In this document: positions 42,401 through 54,744 of the stretch, piece by piece
Layout of the letters: the number at the start of each line of letters is the position of its first letter
How positions within the stretch are numbered: position 1 is the first letter of the stretch
NCBI GenBank assembly: GCA_036346205.1
Contig: JARFJB010000974.1
Location: forward strand, 1 to 64,000
Direction: 5' to 3'
DNA length: 64,000 bases
From: Vesta saturnalis
Taxonomy: Eukaryota; Arthropoda; Insecta; Coleoptera; Lampyridae
Program-made: the position numbers and the translations under genes
Notes under the pieces: generated by a model
The model's database searches: none
What the model was told of the DNA's origin: nothing
What the model saw: only the letters and a program-made list of their open reading frames with translations

Positions 42401-45400
42401 GGCGTTTTGGCTTAAGGCTAAGACATATGGGAGACAATAACTTTGTTTCGGGAATTGCGGTGATAACGCTCGTATCGTGGTTCCAAAGTTAACTTTATTT
42501 TGGTACTAAAGTGACGATATCTGCAGGACGCTTAGTGATACAGATACAAATTTCTATACTTTTATTCTAAATTTAACAGTGAATCCAAAAATGCAAAAAT
42601 ATAAAAGGTGCTCCATAAAAAAACAGGTTTGGGTTGGCACATTTTTGTCAATCACCCTGTATATACCTAAATACTTTTAGAGTGTAGGTCCAATGATCAT
42701 GTATTACCACACCAAAATTGGTTTTGATATCTCTAATAATTAAGGAGTCCACGCAGTAGACACCCACCCTGTATAAGAGGCGAGATTAAACTTTCAAAAT
42801 GTTTTCGATTAAAGGACTTTGAGCAGAGAATGGAGTTAATTATTAATGGTATAAAACACATAACGTATAGGAAAAAATATTGTTACACGATCAAATCCCA
42901 CTAGGCGTCGTGAGGACTTACCAAGCTAAGCGGGTTGCCAAGGTAACTGCAGTGGAAATGGTCAGGTTTGATATGAGACGTAAAATGTTTAAAATTTAGA
43001 TTCAAACACCTTACGCTTACCATAAAACAACAAATACCAACATTCAATCTGGGAAAAATATTCTCTAGGCACCGCTACAATCGGATATTTCTCTGAAATA
43101 AATAGTCCTAAGCGAGTTGTTAAGTTAATCTTACCTGATTATGGAGGATAGAATTGTAGCCTACGCGATAAAATCATTCATAGTTTAAGTTCAAACATTC
43201 AATTCTGACAACACCCTTTAAAAGAACACGTTAAATTTCGTCACAGTAATCTAAATACAAGTCAATTCAATTTTGAAAATCTTTCAGCTTAATTAATATT
43301 AAAAATAAAATTATCCAAAGCTTAAGAAAATTATGGAACATACGTTATCGTAAATTTATTGATCAGATCCTGTACATTCAAAAATTAAGGTAGTGAAACG
43401 TTATCTGAACACTTTTAAATTTACCCTCGTATGCGTATAAACTTATAATTTATAACTGTCACAAAGATTCGAAAATAAATATCACTCAATTTGGACAAAT
43501 AATAATTCAGTCTACTAATTTTTAACCATAAAAGGAATAAGCCGTATCTTAAAAATTGAAAACTGATCAGTGCATTTTATGCATTTTTCAAATACTATTC
43601 GCAATTCTTTATCTTCAAACTGTATTTAGACGTTCGCAAGTATGAATCACTGTGATTCAATTCTAAAACATGTACTTAAAGAGTAAATCGTGATCAGTTT
43701 TGTGCACTAAAATTTTTGTAATCGATCTAACTCAAAGTAATCACTTTTCAGATCAATCATATATCCAAAACGTCAGAAGTTTTATTATTTTTAAACGGTG
43801 AAATCCTTTATGTAACAATGAAATCTTAGAATATAGTATTAGTTCTCATTAAAACCTTAAACTGTAAGGACGGTACTTTACAATTTAAACTAAAGAGTAA
43901 GTTAACTAATCGGACTCTATTAACCAAATTTTGCAAAAATATTTACATAAATTGCTTCCGTGAAGCGACATACAACAAAAAAACATTCCTTATAGACTAA
44001 TTCCCTATTACATATTATCGGCTACACATATATTAACAGGTAATGGATATTGATTATCGTTAATACCTAAATGAGATTTACAATATAAAAAATGACCTTC
44101 CTACAGATCTAATCAAAGGACAACCACTCAAACATATAAGATTATTCTTACATAACATTTCTGAGGTCTTTTATTAAATCTAATGTCCTATCCACTGGGG
44201 TTTGATTTGCTTTAATTAATCTTAAGTATGTACACTCACACTATTAATAACCGGCCTTTAACGGGTTTAACATTGACCGTCGCGCTGTAAGCGCTAGCTT
44301 AAATGTCCTCTTCACTCTCGTGCGTTTTTGCGTGAAGAAATTGGGCAATTTGATTTACTGAATGCCCTGTTAAATGTTTGTGACGGTCGATTAAGTGCTG
44401 TTAATAAACGCAAATATATTTACCTCAGTATTACTAATGTTTAATACTCTCTATTTCAATTTAAAAAGATTAAACACTTTTAATGATGTAAAGGATCACT
44501 CTAAAAGTTTCTTTTCGATTGTGCGGGTTTTATACACAATACTTTTTAATTCAATGATTGCTGTTTATTGCAAGTCTGTTTATGCACCTGTTCATAACGA
44601 TACAACTCACTTTAATTCCTTCTAAATGTAAATCTTTAAATACTTTATCCCCAAAATCGGTTTTTGCAGTAAACTAATATATACTGCGGCACTGATTGTT
44701 TACGAAATAAAAACTGGCATAAATCGTTTTCTCAAAATACTCGCGTGCAACCGCTCTCTGTATAACTCTGAGCCCGAGTGTCTGTCTTCTACTTGGTGAT
44801 TCTCCCTTAAAAAGATCCATGCATCCATTTTGCAAAATGCCATCATATTTATCCCGCCCGATACATCAAAATCTCTGCCATCTTGAAATTTTTACAAAAA
44901 TCTGAATAGGTCTTCGAAACAATCAAATTTGGCCTCCATATTTACTCCACACAACATCCAGATCTAGATTCAATTTTGTTTGCTTCCGCAAAATTCAGTA
45001 AATTTCAACATCATTTGTCCTTGAGCACACATAAAATTTTTCATTGTGGAATATTGTGTCATTTATACATGCAATAATATACTTGCATATTGTTCCTCTA
45101 CACTTTAATGTAATATCAACATATCATAAATTCACAGGATATCCATTTACAGTAATGTTAAAAGGTGGATTCCTGAAAATATAGTAGCCAACTACAGCTG
45201 TATTTATTATCGTCTCAATAAAGGTGTTACTGAAACATTATTCCTCATTCAAATTTAATACTTTCAACTCATAAATATTTATACCACATTTAAATATGCT
45301 TTACCTAATACCCAATGCTTTACTAAAAATTGCAGTGGCGTTGCATTTACATCAACTTACATTATGTACACACAAAAAAATTTCACGTGTAAACTCACGT

Positions 45401-45600
45401 TCATACTTTATCAAAAATACTTCCTACACACAATACAAAGCAGCATATGGCTAATGCGTCAAAATAATGTCATAATAAGAATTAGAAAGGAATACAGACA
45501 ATTTATGTTTATTAAATAAAATAGTGACAAGAAAATAAATAGAATCACTAAATGAACACTTAAACTGTAAAATTAGACTTGAGCTACTCTACAGAAGAAT
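42400..45600. other. AT-rich stretch, little recognised
   Basis: No supported gene. Around 42600-42780 the words AGGTGCTCCATAA, CACCCTGTATATACC and CCACCCTGTATAAG resemble the ends of mariner-type repeats in insects (two CACCCTGTAT in direct orientation at 42652 and 42765). No full element is seen. One 76-codon frame (44395-44625) has no motif. Confidence 0.4.
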
Positions 45601-46071
45601 AAAGAAAGGGTTGCAATTTGTGTATATAGTAGCGCCGGGGAGTGGTGTCTCATGGCGGATTCGAGAATGGGGATATAATTATTACTGTGAAATGCATCTG
45701 TTTCCCTTTATCTTAGTGTGAAGTTCCCACTTAAAGAAAGTCGGGTTATAATAAATACGCCTGCTGTATATTTTTAATGCAGGTCTTAAAAACGTATGTC
45801 GATTCTAAAGTCAAAGCGCATGACGCTGTCAGATGTCTTCTTGGCTATTTAACCTCAAATTATTCTTCGTATTTCGTTTCGTATAATCGCATCGTGTATT
45901 GTAGTTACAATAATTTATCTTTCGCTTCGTAAATTATTAGTTTCCATTCCATTTGTAAACAACAGTTCTTTTCAAAACTATTATTATTAATATTCACTAT
46001 TACAAGGTAAGTTTATAATGCAAAATGTATTTCCAATTGATTGAATGCATTTATTTATTTTGCAGCAAATA

Positions 46072-47759
46072 ATGATGTCATTAAAAGGTAAATCTTTGAA
46101 AGTAATGTTAATGAATATACTGCATTATTTCAAGATGGAACGCGATAACGGGGGGCCAAGTTTACCTTTAAATTCCATTAGCCAGGTACGCTAATAATTT
46201 TCACTATTTCAATTTATATTTATGTAATATTATGTTGCAGCGAACTGCTCTAGCATGTTTCATTTCCGAGAAAACCGTAACTCGGATAAAGGCAAGAATG
46301 GCTCTCGCTGTAGAATCTGGGAAATCGGCGCCGGATTCACCGCAAAAACATAGGCTGCGTTTGAAGTCGAAGTCAGAGGATGTCGACGAATACGTGAAAG
46401 ACGTTTTGAAACGAAAAATTTACACCATGCATGCAACTGGTAAATAATTCAGAAATTATTGTTGAAATGTATGAAAAACTTACATTAAAACCAACAAAGA
46501 AGGAAAGGGGGAAATTCGCGTTTTTAGTTTTTACTAAAAGAGAAACGATAATATATTTATCGTTACAACAGTTTACAATTATTATCTCTAACAAAACAAT
46601 AGAGCGACTAGTACACGACACGGCTGAATAAAACGTGTAAAAAAGCAAGAAATATTACATGGGAATGTTAGTCACTGTTAAATTTTAGGCTCACATATTA
46701 CTATCGAAAAACTGCAAACTGAACTTAAAGAAGATAAAATATTTACCTTCATTAAATCGAGTTTGAAACAATTGTTACACAAAATTGGTTTTGAATTGAA
46801 AGTTGACGATGGAAGAAGGCGTTTAATGGAGTAGGTTCATATTGCTGGTGCTCGAGAAACATTTTTGCGAAAATATTTTGCTAATGAAAGTTGTGAAATT
46901 AGTTACGATCCTGTCTTTTTGGATGAGACGTGGATTTTCAGTCGAGGAAGCGTTCGAAAATCATGGCATGATAATGATTTGAAAAGCACAAAAAACAAAC
47001 CGCTAGGAGAAGGGAAACGGTAATTAAAATAGTCCGATTTGTTAAAAATATTTTTAACCGGATAAATTTTGGTTTTATCGTACTGCGTGCTGGCAACAAG
47101 GATGATTTTATACCTAATTCATCATTGGTATTTTCCGGTAAAAGTAAGACAGCAGACTACTACGATAATATGAACGCTGATTTATTTCAAAAATGGTTTC
47201 AAGAACAGCTTTTACCAAATTTAGAAAAACCAAGTTTGATAATTCTTGATAATGCCAGTTATCATTCTACATTATTAGAAAAATTACCTTCAAGCAGTTG
47301 GAAGAAAGAAGATCTTCTTCAATTTTTAAGAAAACACAACATTCCTCATTCGAATGATATGCTGAGAGTGGAATTATTACAAATTGCCAAGGATTGAGAA
47401 GTTCCAAAAATATATGCAATTGATGAAATCGCTCATCACTGGGGACATCAAATTTTACGTTTGCCTCTGTATCACTGCCAATTCAACCCTATCGAGTTAA
47501 TATGGGCAAATTGTAAACAGTATTACAACAAAAACGTTGGAAGACAGGGCTTCCGGGACGAGAATGTTTTATTGCTATGGAAGGATTTATTAAACCAAGT
47601 AACTGGAGAACTGTGGCAAAGTGTATTTTACTTGCTGAAAAGGAAATGAGCCAGTGGTGGTACGTTCAAAAAAGAGCTGAGGAAATGGTAAAACCTCTAG
47701 TAATCAATGTCGGAGAGTCGAGTGTAAATGATAGTGAAAGTGAAGGTGATGACTTTTAA
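46072..47759 (+). pseudogene. DDE transposase gene with introns (IS630/Tc1-like, NPIE motif)
   Basis: The gene structure is readable: a 5' UTR intron (46007-46065, GTAAGT...TTTTGCAG), coding exon 1 (46072-46185, from MMSLKGKS), intron (46186-46240), exon 2 (46241-46439, RTALACFISEKTVTRIKARM, a helix-turn-helix), intron (46440-46688), then exon 3. The DDE domain has VFLDETWIFSRGS (first Asp, about 46915), IILDNASYHS (second Asp, about 47239), and YHCQFNPIELIWANCKQYY (47470-47526), where NPIE supplies the Glu. The end is acidic (SESEGDDF). Stops occur near 46831 and 47395. About 50 bp after 47021 looks like an intron without a good acceptor. A frameshift lies near 47610. The splice sites survive better than the frame. 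Confidence 0.75.
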
Positions 47760-47767
47760 TTACATTC

Positions 47768-47768
<1 letters not shown>

Positions 47769-47814
<46 letters not shown>
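47769..47814. repeat. (TA)n microsatellite
   Basis: An unbroken TA repeat of about 23 units directly after the stop codon of the transposase. Confidence 0.97.
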
Positions 47815-47818
<4 letters not shown>

Positions 47819-48489
47819 AACTGTAAACTGAGATTTTTAAAATTGCTTATATTATTAACTAATAATAAATCTCATTTTTAGCATCCAATACAGTGTATTT
47901 ATTTATGACAAAATCAGTTATTTATAAGTGGCTTCGATAACCAAATTACAGTCTTGACTCTTTTGACGAAGTGAGATCTATCGGCTAAAAACGATCCTCC
48001 GCAATTAACGAAACTTTTCGCACTTCATTCGTGCACTGCCTACTGCTAGCTAATTCGTTTCTTATTGAAAATTATTGATATAATTAATTTGTAAAACAGA
48101 TCCAAAACGAAATTTTGTTGACCCGCTCTCGGTTCTGATAATCGTTTACAATTGTACAATATATTTTTATCATATGACTACCCACACCGGTGGACTCTAC
48201 ATGCCAGAATAAGTGCGCACAGACCTTAATGAAATTCGACTTTATTTAGACGAGTGGATAGGGATTTTTAAGACCTTTAGGATGCTAAATCCCGAGATAT
48301 TCGAACAATAATTTTATTTAAATCTGACAGCGCAGCTTAAATTTGAAAATAACCTAGAAACATTGACGTTGGTATTTAAAATTACTAACTATATGAACCA
48401 ATAACGACATACGTTTTTAAAATCTTAAAACATGCTTTACTAAAGGATGAGTCATAAGACACCTCTCGCTGGCCCGACTTTAAATATAT

Positions 48490-49600
48490 ATGTGAATTAT
48501 AAGTTACTGCTTTTCGTATTTCATACGCAATACCTACTATAAAAAAATTAGGTAAAGTTTTGTACTTTTTATTGGAAAAATTTGTATAAACCGTAGAAAG
48601 TAGTTGAGAAACTATGCAGCACGGTAGCACCCCTTTTTTATCACAGCCTTATATTGAAAATTTGAATTTTATATTTTGTCAAAACTTTCAATATTTTTCT
48701 TATGCGGCTATAATTTCTCGTTTTATGGTTGAAATGAATATCAGATTCATGGGCATTAAAAATAACCTTGATTTATTTTAAAATTATCGACTGCTGTAAA
48801 TTCTACGAACAAAAATCTCTCAAAGATAACCTCGTCTTACTTTTAATTGTACTGACCCCTTATAATTCTGAGAAGCTCTATGTGATGAAAAAACGCTGTG
48901 TAACTAGGAACGTCAATCTAAAATAGCCTTAATCTATTTTAAGGTTGCTGAATTTGTAATTTCCAGGGCAATGCATTATTTTTATTTCATTATTTTTTTC
49001 TTATACACCTTTTTTCATCTCTTTCGCTGTTGATTTGAAAATTATCTTGATCGAATTTAAAATTACTGACTTGGAATTCTAAAATCAAAAAATCCCTAAA
49101 AGCACCTTTCAAACTTGCTGCCTAAGAATCCTCCATGTGACCGTGAACAATGAGATGCAACCAAAAACGATAATGTTCTCTCTCTCTGACACATGTAAAT
49201 GTCCGATTTCAGGTCGATGTAGTATATCTTTCCGAAAGCAACTGAATTAGTAACGAAGGGTGTTAGGCACAAAAATATGCTATACAAAGTTGAATTACAG
49301 TTTAATAAGGGGGGGGGGGGTCAAACGAAATACTGTATAATACAAATTAATATTATAATATAAACTTAAAAAGGAATAATAAAGAGAATAAGACACACTG
49401 TTTATAGTCACAAAGTAAATCCAATATTGTTTAAGCTCGGGTTAGTTGAGATTAAATGTGTTCGGGATGTGTTCGGGATGATTGTACCGATTTTAGAATG
49501 GTTCTTACATCCCGTGAGTAATTGAACTAGTGGTACCTAATTCAGTACTGTTTATTAAATCCAATATCACAACAATTTATAGTAATTATCCTGTCGTATT
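48490..49600. other. AT-rich stretch with nothing recognised
   Basis: No frame or RNA gene supported. A run of 12 G occurs at 49309-49320. CTCTCTCTCTGACAC at 49178 and a duplicated GTGTTCGGGATG (about 49458 and 49468) are the only other patterns. Confidence 0.5.
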
Positions 49601-49619
49601 TACAAAAAAGAAACATCAG

Positions 49620-51417
49620 AGTAATAATCTGAAAAGAAATTTGAGCTAACTCGAATGGATTTGGGTTTATGCTCAAAAAACTAAAAATTTCGATTTTCGT
49701 TTTTCGCGTTTGGCCACTTTATTATTAGGAATTTTCAAAATTCGATTAAACATTATTAAGGCAACTTTTTACGCACAATACTAATACGGTATTAAAAATA
49801 TTATGCGACGTTTTGTTTATTCTGAACCATCATCAGGTTTATTTTTTCTTATCGGGGTTAAGACATATTTTTATGGCGTTGGGTGGAGAATGTTATGCAT
49901 CAGGTACTATTTGTTAGTATTATACTAATTATAAGAATTTCCACTCACTTCACTGCTAATTTCAGCAGACATTTTTTTTGGAGAGTTATGACTTTATGTT
50001 ATCCATCTTAGGTTCAAGAAAATCCTTCAACATCTACCACAGAAATAGAGCAAACTATTGAAGTGCCAAAAACGACAGTTTGGCGAGTGTTAAAGCAACA
50101 CCGTTATAAACCATTTAAGTTACACGTTAGTCAAATTCTTCGGCATGGGGACGATATCAGACGGTTGGATTTTTGTAACCAACTTAATACCAAAATGCTG
50201 GAAAATCGCAACTTTCTCAATCAAATAATTTGGACGGATGAGTGCAATTTTTCCATTAATGGAATGTTTAATCGTAATAACGAGCACTACTGGTCCGTTG
50301 AAAATCCACGAATTAACAGGCAAATGCGAGGACAAGGACACCGGTCCTTTAATGCGTGGGTTGGAATCTGGAAGGATAGGCTCCTTGGGCCAATTATTTA
50401 CGAAGGTATCCTAATGTCTCAACGCTACCTCGCATTTCTAACACACGAAATATCAGACGTTTTGGATGATGTTCCGCTAAACGAAAGATGGACTCTCTGG
50501 TGGCAAATGGACGGAGCTCCTCCTCATAATGCTGCGATAATAAGTGAATATCTTAAAGGCGAATTTCCTGATAAATGGATGGGAAATAGGGGACCACTTA
50601 GGTGGCCAGCAAGAAGTCCAGATTTAACCCCTTTAGATTACTTCCTCTGGGGCTATTTAAAAAATATGAATTATAAGACGCCACTGTAAAATATAGAAGA
50701 TCTCCAGAATAGGGTTGTTAATGAACTTCGTCAAATTCCCAGGCGAACCATTCAAAGAAGCGTAAACAATTGTAGAAGAAGAATTCGTTACTGTATTCAA
50801 GAAGGAGGAAACTTGTTCGAACATTTATTATAATAATTTTTGTTTGTTTGTCTGTGTAATTATTTTGTTGTTACCTATCGATAAATTTGCGTTGTCGCTA
50901 TTATGACCGTGTTACATAGACCTACTTGTTTGAGTTGTTTGTTAATGTTTTTTTTTTAATTGTTTAACTGTTTTTATATTTTTTTGGATGTTCTAACGAG
51001 TTTAACAAATTAAATAAGTAGAACTACTGTAATTATTCCTTGCTGGATCCAAGAAGGCGGAATCTTGTTCTTCGTATTTTCTCATTATTTTAGTTCGCAG
51101 TCGATCAAACCATAAAGTGTTATATATTGCTAAAATCAGCATAACATTCTCCATCCAACGACATAAAAATATATCTTAACCCCCATAAGAAAAAATAAAC
51201 CTGATGATGGTTCAGAATAAACGAAACGTCACATAATATTTTTAATACCGTATTAGTATTGTGCGTAAAAAGGTGCCTTAATAATGTTTAATCGAATTTT
51301 GAAAATTCCTAATAATAAGGTGGCCAAACGCGAAAAACGAAAATCTAAATTTTTAGTTTTTTGAGCATAAAACCAAATCCATTCGAGTTAGCTCAAATTT
51401 CTTTTCAGATTATTACT
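49620..51417 (+). mobile_element. DD41D Tc1/mariner element with 279-bp inverted repeats
   Basis: Ends AGTAATAATCTGAAAAG (49620) and CTTTTCAGATTATTACT (to 51417) open two inverted repeats of about 279 bp (49620-49898 and 51139-51417) that match with few differences. The element is 1.8 kb and its transposase gene fills the middle. Tc1/mariner elements with long TIRs exist, but 279 bp is long for the superfamily. The TA expected as target duplication could be the TA within AGTAATAATC, so the limits may be 2 bp inside. Each TIR also holds a hammerhead-like CTGATGA...AAAC motif (see findings). Confidence 0.9.
50014..50833 (+). pseudogene. DD41D transposase, N-terminally truncated
   Basis: The open frame with ATG at 50063 runs to a stop at 50687. 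It can be followed upstream to an acceptor-like TTAG at 50013 and downstream, past the stop, to EHLL at 50830. It has the second helix-turn-helix (TTVWRVLKQHRYKPFKLHVS), the first catalytic Asp in WTDECNFSING, the second in WQMDGAPPHNA and the third in RSPDLTPLDYFLWG. By counting, 41 residues separate the second and third Asp, so this is a DD41D type. The first helix-turn-helix is missing because only about 115 bp separate the TIR from the frame. One stop after NYKTPL interrupts the tail. All three catalytic Asp are intact. Confidence 0.85.
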
Positions 51418-51789
51418 CGGCATCGAATTTAGCAAAAGTGCCGAATTTAAACCTATATCCTATCTCTTATAATAAGCGAGATCCCCATGCTTGCCCTCGA
51501 ATTTGGGACAGCCTGTACAGTATGAAATAAATGCTATTAGATTATGCTACGTTGCGTACTTGATATTATTGACATTCAATACTTTATATACTATAGTCTC
51601 ACTATATTATAGTGGGACCGCACTTCATTTATGAGGTTCATTGTTACTTGATATGAGCTTAAAATGTGCATGTTTAGCTGATTTTCATCTACGGTCTTGT
51701 ACCATTTTTCCATGCTGCTAATCGCCTTCATCCCCAGGTTTTATTTCTTTTTGACGGTCTCAAGCTGACTGCTAATCCTAATTTCGGTG
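51418..51789. other. Short intergenic stretch with a small hairpin
   Basis: Between two DD40-41D elements. A short inverted repeat, GTCTCACTATA and TATAGTGGGAC (about 51594-51617), could form an 11-bp hairpin. Nothing else seen. Confidence 0.4.
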
Positions 51790-53506
51790 TTTTTTTTTTG
51801 TAATTATTTTTCGCCCAAACATAATTTTTTTTAAATGGTGGTTATGGGCTTATTCGATGGCTTATTTTTTTCTGATTTCAAAGATGTATAGCTTTGTATG
51901 TTTAGTATTATTAGTTAACTCACAATTAAAAAAAAAAGTAATTATAGTATTTACTAAACAAATGCAATGTTTGCCGTGGTGTGCTGTGACAATTAAAAAC
52001 AAAACTCTGCATTGATTGACTGTCAAATAGTAGATATTGAATTATTTGTTGTAACCAGTTGTTGTTCGCACTTAAATACTGAATATTAATTTATTAATGG
52101 CTTATTCTTCTGAAGAAAGAAACGATATACTTTTTTTCTATTACGTGTCTAACAGAGATGCTAATGCTGCTTCGGAATTATATCTTCAAACTTATATGGA
52201 AAGAAGACAAAACCCGGTGTGAGATTATTTGCCAAACACGAATCGAATTTAAAAAAATATGGGGCTTTTACTAAACCTCAAAATTTTAAAATTATTGTTC
52301 ACACAGAAACAGAAGAACGTGATTTAGCTTACACCCAATTTACACCTACTACATCTCTTCATGAAATTGCGAACGAGTGCAACACTTCCAAAGATGAAGC
52401 CCACGTTATTTTGAAACAAAATAATTTTAAACCATCTCATTTTCATATAGGAAATGCATCGTATGTTGAAGATTATGAAAAGATTACGTCTTGCTACATG
52501 GTTGATTAATGAAAGTCGAGCAAACAATCAATTCTCGAAAACCATTATTTTTACCGATGAAGCAAAATTTACAAAAAACGACATCTTCAATAGAAAAAAA
52601 TCATATCCAATGGTCCCAAGAAAATTCTCATATTACTGCTAAGAGGAGAAATCAATATGCTTTTTCAGTAAACGTTTGGTGCGGTATTATTAGTACCAAA
52701 ATCCTTGGGCCGTTTTTTTATGAATACAATTTAAATTCCGAAAGATATCTTTTTTACGAAACGAATTTGAAGAAATTCTGGACGACCTTCCGTTGAACGT
52801 AATTCAAAATTTGAATTATTTTCAACACGACGGGGCACCAGCACACAATGGATTACTTGTGTGTAACTGTTTACAGGAACGTTTTAATAATTGGATAGGA
52901 AATAGAGGTCCAATAGCTTGGCCGCCACGATCTCCAGACTTAACTCCCCTGGACTTTTTCTTGTGGGGTGAAACTAAAGACAAAGTGTACCGAGTAAAAC
53001 CTGGTAATCTAGGCGATTTAAAAAATAAAATTCGTGTTGCTGTACGACAAAATAGAACCCAACTTTTATTAAAAGTTCAAAATGAAATTTTAAAACGATG
53101 TCAAATGTGTGTTCAGAATAATAAAGGGCACTTTGAAGCACTTCTATAATTGTGTTATTTGTTTATATTTTTTGCTGTTAATCTTCGTTGTAAGTTAAAT
53201 TTATTTAGCACTTTTTTATTTTGATAATGTAGTACATTATTTCTTGTTGTTTCCACAAATTTAGTAGTAGAATATGGGTTTATTTTGTTATTTAAATGTT
53301 CACGGCAAACTTTAATTTGTTTAATAAATATTATAATTACCCTGTTTTTGAAAATTGTGAGTAACTAATAATATTAAACATACAAAGCTATACATTTTTG
53401 AAATCAGAAAAAATAAGCCATCGAATGAGTCCATAGCCATCTATAGTTGCCATTTGGAAAATTGTATGTTTGGGTTGTAGCTCGAAAAATAATTACTAAA
53501 AAAATG
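51790..53506 (+). mobile_element. DD40D Tc1/mariner element with ~140-160 bp inverted repeats
   Basis: The left end (GTAATTATTTTTCG at 51800, then CCAAACATA, GCTTATTCGATGGCTTATTT, GATGTATAGCTTTGTATGTT and a GTTAACTCACAATT inner end near 51928) recurs inverted at about 53353-53506. Differences are a few indels and substitutions. The spacing leaves about 1.4 kb with a nearly whole transposase. It abuts the next element with only about 140 bp between them. The outermost bases are T-rich, so the exact ends and TA duplication are not certain. Confidence 0.85.
52097..53149 (+). pseudogene. DD40D transposase, frameshifted but nearly complete
   Basis: Starts at ATG 52097 (MAYSSEERNDILFFYYVSN, first helix-turn-helix). 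It shifts near 52216, continues TSLHEIANECNTSKDEAHVI (second helix-turn-helix), and shifts again near 52490. The DDE domain shows IIFTDEAKFTKNDIF (first Asp, about 52545), after another shift an INVW-like CGI block (52680), YFQHDGAPAHNG (second Asp, about 52830) and RSPDLTPLDFFLWG (third Asp, about 52945). Forty residues lie between the second and third Asp. The end is complete (GHFEALL, stop 53147-53149). About 350 codons in all, a typical length. At least four frameshifts inactivate it, yet every catalytic residue remains. Confidence 0.85.
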
Positions 53507-54147
53507 TTTTGTATATCATTATATTTTTGAATATCCTGTTGAAATTGAAATTAAGCATTCATGTCATCTACAGTCCACCGTTTTGGGGTTATCTCACGTT
53601 TTTAGAAAAAAGAATGTTTGCGGCATACTTAAAAATGACGAATATCTCGCAAAGTAAAATGGGAAAATTTAATAAAAACTTATGAAAATAATAATCTTTA
53701 AGATAGAGATTTTTGCGTGTAAATTATTGATTTTCGAAAAATTGAATCATGGATTTCTTTATTTTTTTTTAAATAAAAAGCTATATATTTTATTTACATA
53801 GACAAACGCGGATTTTTTTTACAGAAGTGGCGATTTTCTATTTTTTATTTTCTTTTTGCTATATATTTTTTTAGATAGACAGACGCGGATTTTTTTCTCT
53901 TTCGATTTTGTTAATACACATATGTGTCTATCTTTAGCCGTTTTTACAGAATTAGCGATTTTCTATTTTTTATTTTCTTTTTTCTATATCGCAGTAGCCA
54001 TGTAACAGAAAAACAAGGAAAAGGACGCAAGATAATAATTTGTTTTAATTTTATGTTAATCATATTCCATTTAACAAACTAATTCTAAAAGAAAAAAAAT
54101 CATAAGGAAGCAATTAATAGTTATTTAACCATCGATTGTATTAATGA

Positions 54148-54220
54148 AGGTGATTAACGACGAGATGTTTTAACGCCTGAGCGTAGCGAGCGCGTTAAAA
54201 AAGTCGAGATCGTTAAGCGC
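54148..54220. repeat. Imperfect palindrome with TTTTAACGC / GCGTTAAAA arms
   Basis: GATTAACGACGAGATGTTTT continues into AACGCCTGAGCGTAGCGAGC, then GCGTTAAAAAAGTCGAGATC and GTTAAGC. The outer (TTAACGA) and inner (TTTTAACGC) parts pair with their counterparts and the centre is GAGCGTAGCGAGCG. It is unusually GC-rich for this window and looks like a small inserted palindromic element. Confidence 0.6.
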
Positions 54221-54744
54221 CCATTAATATACGAATTCGTTACAAGGTTTTCCAGAGAATCGATTTCTTTAACTTTCCTGTTTTTTCAAAGTGAAAATTT
54301 TATGTCGACCAGGCTGCCATCTCGTAATGAAAGTACAGAACGCCTGACAGTTCTCATTCCTTGACGCAATACATTCATTGTTAGATGTTTCATACTAATC
54401 AATGCAGCCCCTCCTATCAACTTTTTAAATCGTTTATTAATAGACCCTATTAATGCATGATTTGGAGTTGCTTAATAATTCTCATTTTATTTTAAAGTCT
54501 TAACATTTTTGTGTTGCCTTTGAAAATGCAATTTTTATTTTGTTTTTTATTATTTCTTGCGTGATACTAGTCAACAAATTACCAATATTCATCATGGTAT
54601 GGATGATATTTACGAGTACAGTTTTTATTGAACTAGGCTTTGCTAGTTTTACATGAAGTACAAAAACAAAAACCAAATCATTGTTTGACAATCACAATAA
54701 ATAGCAGAAACTGACTTATTAGTTGCAATTAGCTCTTTATCAAC

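Larger units (their letters stand above)
45633..48474 (+). mobile_element. IS630/Tc1-like transposon with spliced transposase
   Basis: GCCGGGGAGTGGTGTCTCATG at the left end (about 45634-45654) matches the reverse complement of 48452-48474 at 17 of 21 positions by eye. That makes plausible but imperfect terminal inverted repeats enclosing the gene at 46072-47759. The match continues weakly outward through TGTGTATATA-like sequence, so the true ends may be up to 20 bp further out. Target duplication was not resolved. The element also contains a long (TA)n run at 47769-47814. Confidence 0.5.

Noticed and set aside
42645..42780. Two CACCCTGTAT words as the ends of a short mariner-like element.
   Set aside because: They are in direct, not inverted, orientation and no element between them could be defined.
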